Made by a program: the position numbers and the translations under genes. Shown here piece after piece: positions 15,981 to 25,088 of a stretch of DNA of 64,000 nucleotides. The notes below the pieces were generated by a model. The model searched no databases, had not been told where the DNA came from, and saw only the letters and a program-made list of their open reading frames with translations. How positions within the stretch are numbered: position 1 is the first letter of the stretch; every line of letters starts with the position of its first letter. The stretch spans positions 1 through 64,000 of the forward strand of contig JAVBPD010000006.1 of the NCBI GenBank assembly GCA_031549885.1, given 5' to 3'. The DNA comes from WQUF01 sp031549885. Its GTDB lineage: Bacteria > Bacillota > Clostridia > Clostridiales > Clostridiaceae.

Positions 15981-17285
15981 TTATAATATAACCGTAAATG
16001 TACTTCCAACTCCCAAGGTGCTTTCAACTAAAACTTTCCCATTATGGAATTCAATTATTTTTTTAGCAATAGAAAGTCCAAGTCCTGTTCCTTTAGAGTT
16101 TCTAGATTTATCTTCTTTAAAGAATTTTAAAAATATGTTATCTAGGTTCTCCTTTGATATGCCAATGCCATTGTCTGAAACTGAAACTATGATTCTATCA
16201 AGCTGTTTTACTGAAACAGAAAGAATACCACCTTTTTCTGAATATTTAATTGCATTTGAAATTAAATTAAACCATACACTGTATAAAAGCTCTTCATCGC
16301 CTGTGTAGTTCACTTCATCTATATCTAAATTTAATTCTAAATCCTTTTCTTCCCATTGATTTTGCATAAGTATTATACACGAACGTATTTGCTCTGAAAG
16401 AGAAAAATTTACATTCTTTATGACGAAATTTCCATTTTCAAGCTCAGCAAGACGAAGCAGGTTTGTGGATAAATTAGAAAGCCTTTCTGAAGCTGAAATT
16501 ATCACATCTGCATATTGGTTTCTTTCTTCCTTTGTTAAATTATCCTCCTTTAAAAGCTTTGCATAGCCGCGGAGAGATGAAATAGGGGTTTTAAATTCAT
16601 GGGATACGCTATTTACAAAATTTTTATGCAAATATTCATTTTTAGACAATTCCTTTATCATAAGGTTGAAATTTTTAGTAAGTTCAGCAATCTCATCGTT
16701 GCCAGTGACTTTTATTTCAAAATCAAAATTACCATTAGCAACTTCTTTTGATGCATTTGAAATTCTCTTTATTGGAGCTACTACAGTTGCAACTGCTGCT
16801 GCTATTAAAATACTACCTATTATTAATGGGATTAATGTTATTTTTAATTCAATACCTCTTAATTTTAAAAGTGGGTTGTTATTAACATTAGGGGATATTG
16901 CCACATATTTGTTTTGAATTTGAACAATGGAAGTAAAAAAATGCTCTTGATCTGATATACCAATGAAAATTGGTTCGCCAGATAAAAGCGTTGAAAGCTT
17001 TGAAGGTGAAAAGTCTACATTTATATCTTCATAATTATCATATATAGAAATTGTATTTGTGTTATCAATGTATTTTGGTATTTCATCTAAGGTTATATGT
17101 TTATTTTCAACAAGGTTTTTTATTACATAAGCTGTATTTTTTAAATTTTCTGTAATAGAATTATAAGCACCACTGGTTAAGGCTTTATAAATAGTAAGTG
17201 GTGCTGCTATATTTGATATTATTAGTATTATAAAAAATATGGCGATAAATTTTGTGTAAATTGATTTAAAACTAGCTTTAATCAT
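15981..17285 (-). CDS. Sensor histidine kinase of the efflux operon
   Basis: 434-residue membrane kinase. It has a TM helix (about 12-32), an extracytoplasmic sensor of about 120 residues, a second TM (about 147-170), a HAMP linker, and a HisKA domain with SHEFKTPISSL carrying the phosphorylated His. The ATPase domain has the N box NLISNAIKYSE, G1 box DNGIGI, F-like segment FLKFFKED and G2 box GTGLGLSIAKK. It is last in a five-gene minus-strand operon and overlaps the response-regulator gene by 8 bases, so the two form a cognate pair. Kinases linked to MacAB-type exporters often sense antimicrobial peptides or envelope stress; the signal here is not visible. Confidence 0.92.
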   Translation of the reverse strand: MIKASFKSIYTKFIAIFFIILIISNIAAPLTIYKALTSGAYNSITENLKNTAYVIKNLVENKHITLDEIPKYIDNTNTISIYDNYEDINVDFSPSKLSTLLSGEPIFIGISDQEHFFTSIVQIQNKYVAISPNVNNNPLLKLRGIELKITLIPLIIGSILIAAAVATVVAPIKRISNASKEVANGNFDFEIKVTGNDEIAELTKNFNLMIKELSKNEYLHKNFVNSVSHEFKTPISSLRGYAKLLKEDNLTKEERNQYADVIISASERLSNLSTNLLRLAELENGNFVIKNVNFSLSEQIRSCIILMQNQWEEKDLELNLDIDEVNYTGDEELLYSVWFNLISNAIKYSEKGGILSVSVKQLDRIIVSVSDNGIGISKENLDNIFLKFFKEDKSRNSKGTGLGLSIAKKIIEFHNGKVLVESTLGVGSTFTVIL

Positions 17286-17952
17286 ATTTTACCGCCTTAT
17301 AACCAAGGCCTCTTACAGTTATTATTTCAAAGCTTTTAATATAATGAAGTTTTTCTCTTATTCTTTTAACATGAACATCTACAGTGCGTTCATCGCTTTC
17401 TACACTAAGGCCCCAAATCTCATCCATAAGCTGATTTCTAGTAAATATTCTATTAGGGTTTGACAATAGTTTAAACAGAAGCTGAAATTCTTTTTTTGTA
17501 AGCTCTATGTTTTCTCCATCATATGCGATGCTTTGGCTGTTATAATCTAATATAGTGTTTCCAATTGTTATTTTCTTTTCCTGGGCAATTTTAGCTCTCC
17601 TTAAAAGTGCAGATACCCTTATTAACATTTCATCCATATCCACTGGTTTAACCATGTAATCATCTGCTCCAGCAGAGAAACCAATTTTTTTATCTTGAAT
17701 GGTTTCTTTTGCTGTGAACATGAGTATAGGAAATTCAAAACCTGAACTTCTAAGCTCTTTTGATAAACTAACTCCATCAAGGTGAGGCATCATGATATCT
17801 GTAATTAACATATCTATGTGATTTTTGTCTAGGATATCAAGAGCCTCTTCGCCATCGCTTGCCTCAAAGACGTTGTAATCTTCTCTTTTTAAATATTGAG
17901 CTATTAATCTTCTAATATCTGTTTCATCTTCACAAACTAATATATTAATCAT
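17278..17952 (-). CDS. OmpR/PhoB-family response regulator
   Basis: 224 residues. The receiver domain (1-120) has the acidic pair EDE near residue 8, the phospho-acceptor in LITDIMMP (about Asp51), the switch Thr in FTAKE, and Lys in MVKPVD. The C-terminal winged helix (about 128-222) has ELTKKEFQLL, and RTVDVHVKRIREKL as its recognition helix region. The ATG follows AGGTGG at 6 bases. It lies between the permease and kinase genes and probably regulates its own efflux operon. Confidence 0.93.
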   Translation of the reverse strand: MINILVCEDETDIRRLIAQYLKREDYNVFEASDGEEALDILDKNHIDMLITDIMMPHLDGVSLSKELRSSGFEFPILMFTAKETIQDKKIGFSAGADDYMVKPVDMDEMLIRVSALLRRAKIAQEKKITIGNTILDYNSQSIAYDGENIELTKKEFQLLFKLLSNPNRIFTRNQLMDEIWGLSVESDERTVDVHVKRIREKLHYIKSFEIITVRGLGYKAVKYD

Positions 17953-17972
17953 TATGCACCACCTAGCTTTTA

Positions 17973-19145
17973 CTAAACACTTCTAAGCGCATCTATTGGG
18001 TTTAATTTGCTGGCTTTTTTAGCTGGTGTAAGTCCAAAAATAATGCCGATTGCACAGGAAAAGCCTATTGCAAGCAAAACAGTCCATATACTTAATGCAA
18101 ATGAGCTACCCATTATAGTGCACACAAGAAATGCGATTGATATACCTAATATTAATCCAATTATACCTCCAAATAATGATAAAAATATAGATTCTAAAAG
18201 AAATTGCTGCTGAATTAATTTAGGTTTTGCACCTAATGCTTTTCTAAGGCCTATTTCAGTTGTCCTTTCTGTTACAGAAACTAGCATCATGTTCATAATT
18301 CCTATACCCCCAACAATTAAAGATATAGAAGCTATTCCAGCAAGCATCATTGACATTACTCCGGTCATTTCTCCAATTTTATCTATAATGCTTCTCATGT
18401 TTATTACTGCATATGCTTTATCTTTATAGTTAAAGGAGCTTTTTAATAATGAATCAATTTGACTAGATGTATCATCAGCTTTATTTGTGTCTTTCATATA
18501 AATATCTACTTGATTTATATAATTTGTACCAATGAAACTCATTGCAGTGGTGTAAGGGATTATTACAAGTTCATTGCTGTTTGATGATGCAAAACTTGAA
18601 GTATTTGTGAGGGTGCCTATAATCGTATAACTTATGCCACTTAATGAAATCCTCTGACCTATTGGGTTTTGACCATAAAATAGAGTATTTACAATGTCTT
18701 CTCCAACAAGACATACCTTGTTTTTGCTGTTAACATCTAATATATTTATGCTGCGACCTGAGCTTATTAAATCATCAGAATTTTCAAAATGCACCTCATT
18801 TTTGCCTTGAATTGTTATATTTTCCATAACATTTTTGTTGTGCTGTATATTTGTTATGCCGCTTATAGTGGGGGATACGCCTTCTATATTGTCTATTTTG
18901 CTTATTTTATCAATATCAGAGCCCTTTAAACCTTGTTTTAAAGAGGTTCCTTTAACTTGAACTGTAATTTTATTTGCTCCCATAGATGATATTGTTGATG
19001 TAATGGAATTAGTAGCTCCTTGTACTATAGTTATGAGAGCAATTATTGAAGCTACACCAATTACAATGCCAAGTATAGTTAAAAATGATCTCATCTTATT
19101 TGATTTAATATTTTTCCATGACATCTTTATGCTTTCTTTAAACAT
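17973..19145 (-). CDS. MacB/FtsX-type ABC transporter permease
   Basis: 390 residues. An N-terminal TM (about 20-45, ending in LITIVQGATNS) is followed by a periplasm-type MacB-PCD domain (about 45-255) and three C-terminal TM helices. The signature TERTTEIGLRKALGAK between the second and third helices is the FtsX coupling motif. It is the membrane partner of the ATPase encoded upstream, with which it overlaps by 8 bases. GAGGTGAAGG precedes the ATG. MacB-type pumps in Firmicutes work as mechanotransmitters that export or detoxify peptides and lipophilic drugs. Confidence 0.92.
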   Translation of the reverse strand: MFKESIKMSWKNIKSNKMRSFLTILGIVIGVASIIALITIVQGATNSITSTISSMGANKITVQVKGTSLKQGLKGSDIDKISKIDNIEGVSPTISGITNIQHNKNVMENITIQGKNEVHFENSDDLISSGRSINILDVNSKNKVCLVGEDIVNTLFYGQNPIGQRISLSGISYTIIGTLTNTSSFASSNSNELVIIPYTTAMSFIGTNYINQVDIYMKDTNKADDTSSQIDSLLKSSFNYKDKAYAVINMRSIIDKIGEMTGVMSMMLAGIASISLIVGGIGIMNMMLVSVTERTTEIGLRKALGAKPKLIQQQFLLESIFLSLFGGIIGLILGISIAFLVCTIMGSSFALSIWTVLLAIGFSCAIGIIFGLTPAKKASKLNPIDALRSV

Positions 19146-19821
19146 CCGCCTTCACCTCGCTTAATCTTCCATCTAATATGCGAAGGATTCTTGAAGCATT
19201 TTTTGCAATATTTTCGTCATGGGTTATCATTATTATAGTTTTTCCTTCTTTATTTAAATCCACAAATAAATTCATTATTTGATGTCCAGTATTTTGATCT
19301 AATGCCCCAGTAGGCTCATCTGCAAGGAGAATTGTTGGATTTGTAACTAAAGCTCTCGCTATAGCAACTCTTTGCTGCTGCCCACCAGATAGCTGATTTG
19401 GTTTATTGTTTATCTTTTCTTTAAGCCCAACTTTTTCAAGCATGTTTAGAGCTTGTTGCTTTCTTTCTTTTTCTGATATACCTGAATAAATAAGGGGGAG
19501 TTCAACATTTTCAATAGCAGTTAACCTTGGGAGAAGCTGAAATTGTTGAAACACAAAGCCAATTTCTTTATTTCTTATTTCGGAGAGCTCGTCTTCATCT
19601 AAACCATCTACCAAATTGTGATTTAAATTGTAATTTCCTTCTGTTTGCGAATCTAAGCATCCTATAATATTCATAAGAGTTGATTTACCCGAACCAGATG
19701 GACCTAAAATAGAAACAAATTCTCCTTCATTTACCACAAGGCTAACTTTATGGAGTACTGTTTGTTCTTCTTCGCCCATGATGTAGGTTTTAGAGATATT
19801 TTCCATATTTAATATTTCCAT
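19138..19821 (-). CDS. MacB-type ABC transporter ATPase
   Basis: 227-residue ABC ATPase of the LolD/MacB class. It has Walker A GPSGSGKST (about 40-48), Q-loop FVFQQFQLLP, signature LSGGQQQRVAIARAL, Walker B ILLADEPTGALD and the H-loop ITHDE. The ATG at 19821, 8 bases after AAGGAG, is preferred over the adjoining GTG. It energises the FtsX-like permease encoded next. Confidence 0.94.
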   Translation of the reverse strand: MEILNMENISKTYIMGEEEQTVLHKVSLVVNEGEFVSILGPSGSGKSTLMNIIGCLDSQTEGNYNLNHNLVDGLDEDELSEIRNKEIGFVFQQFQLLPRLTAIENVELPLIYSGISEKERKQQALNMLEKVGLKEKINNKPNQLSGGQQQRVAIARALVTNPTILLADEPTGALDQNTGHQIMNLFVDLNKEGKTIIMITHDENIAKNASRILRILDGRLSEVKADV

Positions 19822-19836
19822 CACAAATACTCCTTT

Positions 19837-20727
19837 TTAATTATTATTTCCGCTCATCCTCTGCATCATCATTGGTTGATTGCTTAAAGATGATGTAGTG
19901 TCTTTATAATAAATTTGCTCTCCTTCAGAAAGGCCTGAGAGGACTTGTACATTCATTCCATCGTTTATTCCAACAGAAATAACTTGTTTAACAGGTTTAT
20001 CTTTATCGTTTTTAATATACACATATGGTGTATTCGTTTCTTTCTCAAATTGAATAGCTTTCATAGGGATGGTTAAGGCTCCCTTTGCTTCTTCATTTAA
20101 TATAACAGCTTCAGCGTTCATTCCAACTTTTATAGAATCATCAGGGTCCAAATTTACTATTGCTGTAAAATATGACAATCCATTATTTGAAACAGCTATT
20201 TTAGAAACAGATGATACACTGCCTTGAATATTTTTATCAAGAGCATCTATTTTTACTAAAACAGGACCTCCTTCCTTTATGCAAGATAAATCATATTCAT
20301 CAACTTTTATTTTAATTTGCAAATTGCTTAAATCCATAATATCGCATAATTTTGCTCCGCTCATTACAGCCATGCCCTCTTGAGCATATAAAGAAGTTAT
20401 AGTACCGCTTATTTTTGCATTTATTTCATCATCTTGAGTAGTTCTAAATAGCACATCATCTTTATTAACATTGTCTCCTTCTTTAACTAAAACTTCTGAA
20501 ATTTGCATAGCCTTTTCAGCAGCCATTGTAGTAGAGTTTTTGCTTTCAACTGTTCCTGAAAAATTATAATATGTTTGTATATCTGAAGTTTTTACAACAT
20601 CCTCGTCGTATGCATATATTTCGTTTCTTCTTAAAAAAGTCATAGAAAGAATTGAGACTACTAAAATTAGCACAATAGCACCGAATATATATTTAGCCTT
20701 ACTTTTCTTTTTTGATTTATTATTCAT
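19837..20727 (-). CDS. MacA/YknX-like membrane fusion protein
   Basis: 296 residues, first gene of the five-gene efflux operon. A basic N-terminus leads into one membrane anchor (about 12-32), followed by a lipoyl/barrel-sandwich domain (IQTYYNFSGTVESK, then KEGDNVNKDDVLF and SGTITSLYAQEGM) and a beta-barrel domain (IKVGMNAEAVIL, TIPMKAIQF). It lacks the long coiled-coil hairpin of Gram-negative MacA, as expected in a monoderm. The ATG at 20727 has GGAGGT 5 bases upstream; the longer frame upstream lacks support. The tail is methionine-rich (NQPMMMQRMSGNNN). Confidence 0.88.
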   Translation of the reverse strand: MNNKSKKKSKAKYIFGAIVLILVVSILSMTFLRRNEIYAYDEDVVKTSDIQTYYNFSGTVESKNSTTMAAEKAMQISEVLVKEGDNVNKDDVLFRTTQDDEINAKISGTITSLYAQEGMAVMSGAKLCDIMDLSNLQIKIKVDEYDLSCIKEGGPVLVKIDALDKNIQGSVSSVSKIAVSNNGLSYFTAIVNLDPDDSIKVGMNAEAVILNEEAKGALTIPMKAIQFEKETNTPYVYIKNDKDKPVKQVISVGINDGMNVQVLSGLSEGEQIYYKDTTSSLSNQPMMMQRMSGNNN

Positions 20728-20818
20728 AGTTACCTCCATGATTTTTAATATGAAAGTCATATTATCACTTTATTATGAAATTAATATGAAATAATTTTAA
20801 AATAAATAAAATTCCAAT

Positions 20819-21427
20819 TTATTTAATATATGTATTTTTAAGTATTTGGCAAAACTGCTCACCACACCTTTTAACTTCGCCTAACACTCTGTTTATACCA
20901 TATTCAGATAAATGCCAATTATTTTTACTTACATTCCTAACATCTACAGGGCAAACTATAAAATCTGTATCCTTGTAAACTAATTGATAATACATGAGGC
21001 AGCGTCTTGAATGAAATGATTTGCAGCATATTATGGCCTTTTTTATATTTAAATTTAAATTATCTGTGACTTTTTTTGATAAAAGGGCATTTTCATAAGT
21101 GTATGTAGCTTCATTTTCTTCTAATATTGAAGATTCATCTACACCATTTTTTAATAAAACAGACCTTAAAAAGTCCCATTCAGTATCATATTTTTCATTA
21201 TAAATTTCTATCTTAGAAGCAGGACCATCAAATACTCCTGTGGCTTTTGGAAATTTGCCAGAAGGGAGTATATAAGGGGACATTTGATTTTCCCAAAGCT
21301 TAGCAGCATATTCACAAGGTTCAGGGAAAGCTCCACCAGGTATAAAAATTATATCTGCTTTTTGAGGCTCATTTTCAATGAAGATGAAATTAGATATTGC
21401 TTCAATTATATTTGTTTCTATTTTCAT
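20819..21427 (-). CDS. YdcF-like DUF218 protein
   Basis: 202 residues. It contains the DUF218 core: ADIIFIPGGAF (about 24-34), the SGKF segment, ENALLSKKV and ICCKSFHSRRCLMYYQ, which match the GG, SxxxTxxNA and (K)xxHxxR-type motifs of YdcF/SanA/ElyC proteins. DUF218 proteins take part in envelope metabolism, and E. coli YdcF binds SAM, but the chemistry is not settled. No signal or membrane helix is present, so it is probably cytoplasmic. A good AAGGAG precedes the ATG. It is a separate unit from the efflux operon. Confidence 0.75.
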   Translation of the reverse strand: MKIETNIIEAISNFIFIENEPQKADIIFIPGGAFPEPCEYAAKLWENQMSPYILPSGKFPKATGVFDGPASKIEIYNEKYDTEWDFLRSVLLKNGVDESSILEENEATYTYENALLSKKVTDNLNLNIKKAIICCKSFHSRRCLMYYQLVYKDTDFIVCPVDVRNVSKNNWHLSEYGINRVLGEVKRCGEQFCQILKNTYIK

Positions 21428-21467
21428 GGTTACTCCTTTTTCAATTAGATTTTTTTATAAAGTTATA

Positions 21468-21507
21468 AAAAATGGATTGATTCTTATAAAAAGGACCAAT
21501 CCATTTT
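21468..21507. terminator. Terminator after the secreted DUF3298-like gene
   Basis: AAATGGATTG and CAATCCATTT pair perfectly over 10 bp, flanked by A- and T-runs so it can work in either direction. Confidence 0.75.
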
Positions 21508-21509
21508 AT

Positions 21510-22541
21510 TTAATTCGAATTCATGAGTTTTGAAAGTGTTACAACAGTTGGCGAAACATTATAAAATGTATCAACTAATTGCTCATAATATGAAACTGGC
21601 ACATATAAAACATTATTTTTTAATACAGGTGCTGTCTCAAGTTTCTTGCCGTTATAATTATTTACATAAGCCTTAATTGAATATTTTATTTTTCCATAAG
21701 TTATATTAGCACAGGATTTATTTATCAATTTAACTGTTTGCCCAAAAATTGCTGATTTATCAAGTGGGACCATGGTTATGTTGTTTTCACTAAAGAATGA
21801 TTCAGGAGGAAGACCTATATTTTTATATTCATCTAAATTAATTTTAAATTCTGGATTTCCAACATATCCAGGTGATATTTCATATTTACTAAATATAATT
21901 ACAAGGTTTCTGCCATTATCTATATAGAAATTAGTAGCTGAATTTGCACCATTAAATCCTTCAGGTGATTTTAGATAATAATCTGGATTAGCTTTAATTT
22001 GATCTGATATATATTTATTGGCTACTTTATAGCCATTTGGACCTAAAATATCTAAAAGAGAGTAAAGCTTATAAGAATTTTGATCAAGGACTATTGTCTT
22101 TACATCATCTGAAGCAGTGTTGCCAGGGTTTATTGAGCTATGCATGATTACAGATAAATACTTGCTGTCACCAGTTACAGTATAAGAAAAATTAACTGTT
22201 GGATTTACACCTTGGGTTTTTAATGCTTTTACTTTATCTATAGTATCATCATAAAATTTAGATACAATACCATTTACTTCATCAGAAAACGCTTTATCCT
22301 CTATATTTGTGAAATTTGGCAAATTTCCTGTTATAACAGTTTCAGTGCTATGAAGAGGAGTGCTCTGTATAATGTAAAGCCCACTTTGTGATGAGGATGT
22401 TGCTGCAATCATTGATACACTGGGCAAGGCTTCATTTAAAGTATTTGCAAAAGCTATAGAGGCTGTGGATGATAATAAAGTTAAGGTGCAAAGACCTGCA
22501 ACTGACGATTTGGAAATTAATTTTTTTAAATTTTTATTCAT
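21510..22541 (-). CDS. Secreted DUF3298-like protein with a copper-amine-oxidase-type C-terminal segment
   Basis: 343 residues. A classical signal peptide (about 1-32) ends AFANT. Residues about 70-240 have the DUF4163/DUF3298 pattern seen in RsiV-like and other clostridial exoproteins: VNFSYTVTGDSKYLSVI, a YKLYSLLDILG segment, and NFYIDNGRNLVIIFSKYEISPGYVGNPEFKI. The end (about 250-340), with APVLKNNVLYVPVSYYEQLV, resembles the copper-amine-oxidase N-terminal-like (stalk) repeat common in Clostridium surface proteins. It is probably extracellular; function is unknown. Shine-Dalgarno is weak. It stands alone between terminators. Confidence 0.65.
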   Translation of the reverse strand: MNKNLKKLISKSSVAGLCTLTLLSSTASIAFANTLNEALPSVSMIAATSSSQSGLYIIQSTPLHSTETVITGNLPNFTNIEDKAFSDEVNGIVSKFYDDTIDKVKALKTQGVNPTVNFSYTVTGDSKYLSVIMHSSINPGNTASDDVKTIVLDQNSYKLYSLLDILGPNGYKVANKYISDQIKANPDYYLKSPEGFNGANSATNFYIDNGRNLVIIFSKYEISPGYVGNPEFKINLDEYKNIGLPPESFFSENNITMVPLDKSAIFGQTVKLINKSCANITYGKIKYSIKAYVNNYNGKKLETAPVLKNNVLYVPVSYYEQLVDTFYNVSPTVVTLSKLMNSN

Positions 22542-22741
22542 AATAACATACTCACTTCACAAATTTTATTTAAAATTTATTAATATGTTATAGTTAAATT
22601 ATAAAACTATTAATCCATAATATCAAAGTATTTAATAATAGATGAAAGGGTATTTAACTCCATATATAAGGCATATCTATAAAAAAAACGCTTTCAACCG
22701 TATAGATTTCAATAATTTTAGCTATAGCTCATTATTACAAC

Positions 22742-22772
22742 AAAAAGCCCATTTTTTTAGGATGGACTTTTA
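22742..22772 (-). terminator. Terminator after the hypothetical gene
   Basis: On the minus strand AAAAGTCCA pairs with TGGGCTTTT (one G-U) and is followed by T-rich DNA. It overlaps the stop codon. Confidence 0.6.
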
Positions 22773-23153
22773 AATTTTATTTTTATTTTCATAACTTTCA
22801 AGATCATTGCGAAATTTAATAAAATCCTCTTTTTTTATAGATTGTAAAAATCTAATATCTATAAAAAAGCCTGAGGCTTTATGTTTAAAAAATTCAGCAT
22901 CCCAAATTTCGCATTTTATAAATCCATTTTTGTAATCATATTTATAAGGTTCGAATTTATCTATATTATCTCTAAAATATTCTAATTTATCATAGCTTAA
23001 TTTATTAATTCTAAATAAAATTCCAATTATATCGCTTTTCTCCACAAAAGCTGACTTTAAAACAAGCTGCTTATATGAATTTTCCTCGCAAGAATATAAA
23101 AGCCCATCTTCATCAATTAATCCATATTTTTTAACTATATTAGCCTTATCCAT
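22770..23153 (-). CDS. Hypothetical cytoplasmic protein
   Basis: 127 residues, unrecognised. The ATG at 23153 is chosen because GGAGG sits 5-6 bases before it and lies inside the longer frame that begins at 23165. The protein is charged with aromatic clusters (KFEPYKYDYKNGF, EIWDAEFFKHKASG) and no membrane segment or signal peptide. It is monocistronic, between the secreted protein gene and the acetamidase gene. Confidence 0.55.
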   Translation of the reverse strand: MDKANIVKKYGLIDEDGLLYSCEENSYKQLVLKSAFVEKSDIIGILFRINKLSYDKLEYFRDNIDKFEPYKYDYKNGFIKCEIWDAEFFKHKASGFFIDIRFLQSIKKEDFIKFRNDLESYENKNKI

Positions 23154-23229
23154 AGGATCCTCCATAAGTTTAAATCTATGGTTAGGATGTGAACTTTTTA
23201 CTAAAACTATTCTATAAATTCGAATTACT

Positions 23230-24132
23230 TTATTTTAATTTATAATTATATTTATCAAGTACCCACTTTGGCATTTCCATTCTGCAAGTCATCAATGGAT
23301 CCACTACTTGGCAAATAGCTAAATTCCCTAAAGTGGAAAGGAGTATTCCAGAGTCTTCGTTGCTTATTTTTAACTTGCTGCACAAAAATTTATGCATATT
23401 GATAACAGCCTTTTTATGTGCTGAATCTAAAGTATCATCTGAAGCTATTGCCATTATCGATTCATTGTCTACAACTAAAGGCAATGGATAATTTTCGTTT
23501 TTTATTACATCTACTTTTACCAAAACACTGCCAGGTATTTCAACTCCACAAACTAAAACTTCCCCATCGCCCATAATAGCATGAAGATCTCCCATTGAAA
23601 GAAGTGCACCAGGAGTATTTACTGGCAAATATATTATACTTCCTTCTTTTATTTTTTTACAATCCATGTTTCCACCGTGATCACCAGGGGAACCTGTAGG
23701 AATAGGATCACCTTTTGGAGCCGTTCCTATTACACCGATCATAGGAGCTATTTCTTTAGAGATTTTGTCTGTTAAAATAGCTTTTCCGTTTTCTATAGTT
23801 ATTATTCTAGTAGTTTCTTCTACATATTCTCCTATAACTCCTGCATTTGGAATTGTGCACATAACACCTTGTTTTGCAATTTCAATTTTAAGTATGCTAA
23901 CTTTTAAAATATCCCCTATTTCAGCTCCTTCAACAAAAAGAGGTCCTGTAGCTGGATTTATTCCATCAAATTCTATTTTTGAGCGGATATCATCTTCTTT
24001 TGTTATTTGATTGTGGAAGCAATCAAAGGTTTCAAAAGTAACTATGCTTCCATCTGGAACCGATAAAGATGCAGGGTTATCTTTTGACATTTTTAAAATA
24101 TGGTTATCCTTAGAAATAGTAAAGGTATTCAT
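23230..24132 (-). CDS. Acetamidase/formamidase family protein
   Basis: 300 residues of the FmdA/AmdA family, which hydrolyses short-chain amides to ammonia and carboxylate. Family features are GPLFVEGAEIGDIL (about 63-76), the DHGGNMDCK segment (about 151-159) with the conserved zinc-site region, and SMGDLHAIMGDGE (about 180-192). The short form of about 300 residues is typical of Firmicutes. The ATG at 24132 has GGAG 8 bases upstream. It is monocistronic and divergent from pstS. The substrate is not certain, as some homologues act on other amides. Confidence 0.88.
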   Translation of the reverse strand: MNTFTISKDNHILKMSKDNPASLSVPDGSIVTFETFDCFHNQITKEDDIRSKIEFDGINPATGPLFVEGAEIGDILKVSILKIEIAKQGVMCTIPNAGVIGEYVEETTRIITIENGKAILTDKISKEIAPMIGVIGTAPKGDPIPTGSPGDHGGNMDCKKIKEGSIIYLPVNTPGALLSMGDLHAIMGDGEVLVCGVEIPGSVLVKVDVIKNENYPLPLVVDNESIMAIASDDTLDSAHKKAVINMHKFLCSKLKISNEDSGILLSTLGNLAICQVVDPLMTCRMEMPKWVLDKYNYKLK

Positions 24133-24230
24133 CACTTCGTCTCCTTTTTTTTAAAATAAAACACTTATAATTTAAAGCATTTATATATATAATATTGTTT
24201 GAAAGATACAATATCAATAGGGAGCAGATT

Positions 24231-25070
24231 ATGAAAAAGTATTGCATGATTTTATTTATTATGATGATTTCTTTATACATTTTTGGATGCGGTAACGATG
24301 GAAATAAAGATCCAAATGATGCACTGCATGGAAAAATATTAATTACTGGTTCCACATCAGTATTTCCAATAGTTGAGGAAGCTTGTGATATATTTATGGA
24401 TAAGCATAAAAATGTGATTATTGAATCTCAAGGAACTGGATCTTCTGCAGGGATTAAAGATGCCCATGAGAAAAATAGCGATATTGGCATGACATCAAGG
24501 GAGCTTAGTGATGATGAAAAGGCTTATGGTTTAACAGAAACAAAGATCGCTGTAGATGGAATTGCAATAATTGTAAATCCTAAAAATCCTATTAAAGAGT
24601 TAACTAAAGATGAGCTTTGTAAAATTTTTAATGGAGAAATTAAGAATTGGAAGCAAATAGGAGGGGAGGATAAAACAATTAAAGTTATAACAAGAGAAGA
24701 AGGGTCTGGAACAAGATCGGCTTTAGAAGAAGGCCTTAATCTTATTGGAAAAGATAAAAGAAGTTTAATAACCATTGATGCACAGGTATGCAATGGAAGT
24801 GGAGCAATTAGAGAAGGTGTAGCTATCGCTGATGAAGCTATTGGATATGTGTCTCTTGGAATTGTCAATAACTCTGTTAATTTACTTAAAATAGATGGCA
24901 TACAATGCACAGAAGAGACAGTTAAAAATGGTGAATATTTTTTAAGCAGGAATTTTACTTTTATATATATGACTGAAATATCAGATGAGGCTAAAGCATT
25001 TGTGGATTTTATGCTATCAAATGAAGGGCAGGATATAGTAAAAGAAAAAGGTGCTATAGGCGTTTATTAA
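24231..25070 (+). CDS. pstS: Phosphate ABC transporter substrate-binding lipoprotein
   Basis: 279 residues. A lipoprotein signal peptide with lipobox IFGC (Cys about 20) is followed by the PstS fold: GSTSVFPI (about 44-51), SQGTGSSAGIKD (about 74-85) and REEGSGTRSA (about 156-165), which supply the phosphate-binding Ser/Thr/Arg residues. The true ATG (24231) follows GGGAGCAGATT; the earlier in-frame start is unsupported. It heads the pstS-pstC-pstA operon. Confidence 0.93.
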   Translation: MKKYCMILFIMMISLYIFGCGNDGNKDPNDALHGKILITGSTSVFPIVEEACDIFMDKHKNVIIESQGTGSSAGIKDAHEKNSDIGMTSRELSDDEKAYGLTETKIAVDGIAIIVNPKNPIKELTKDELCKIFNGEIKNWKQIGGEDKTIKVITREEGSGTRSALEEGLNLIGKDKRSLITIDAQVCNGSGAIREGVAIADEAIGYVSLGIVNNSVNLLKIDGIQCTEETVKNGEYFLSRNFTFIYMTEISDEAKAFVDFMLSNEGQDIVKEKGAIGVY

Positions 25071-25088
25071 TTTTTGAAAGAAGGTTAT

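Noticed and set aside
22685..22700. CGCTTTCA considered as a catabolite-responsive element
   Set aside because: Only half of the palindromic consensus is present and no gene start lies at a suitable distance.
24110..24355. 81-codon minus-strand ORF across the pstS start
   Set aside because: It overlaps the pstS signal-peptide region antisense and the acetamidase start; both of those genes have family support.
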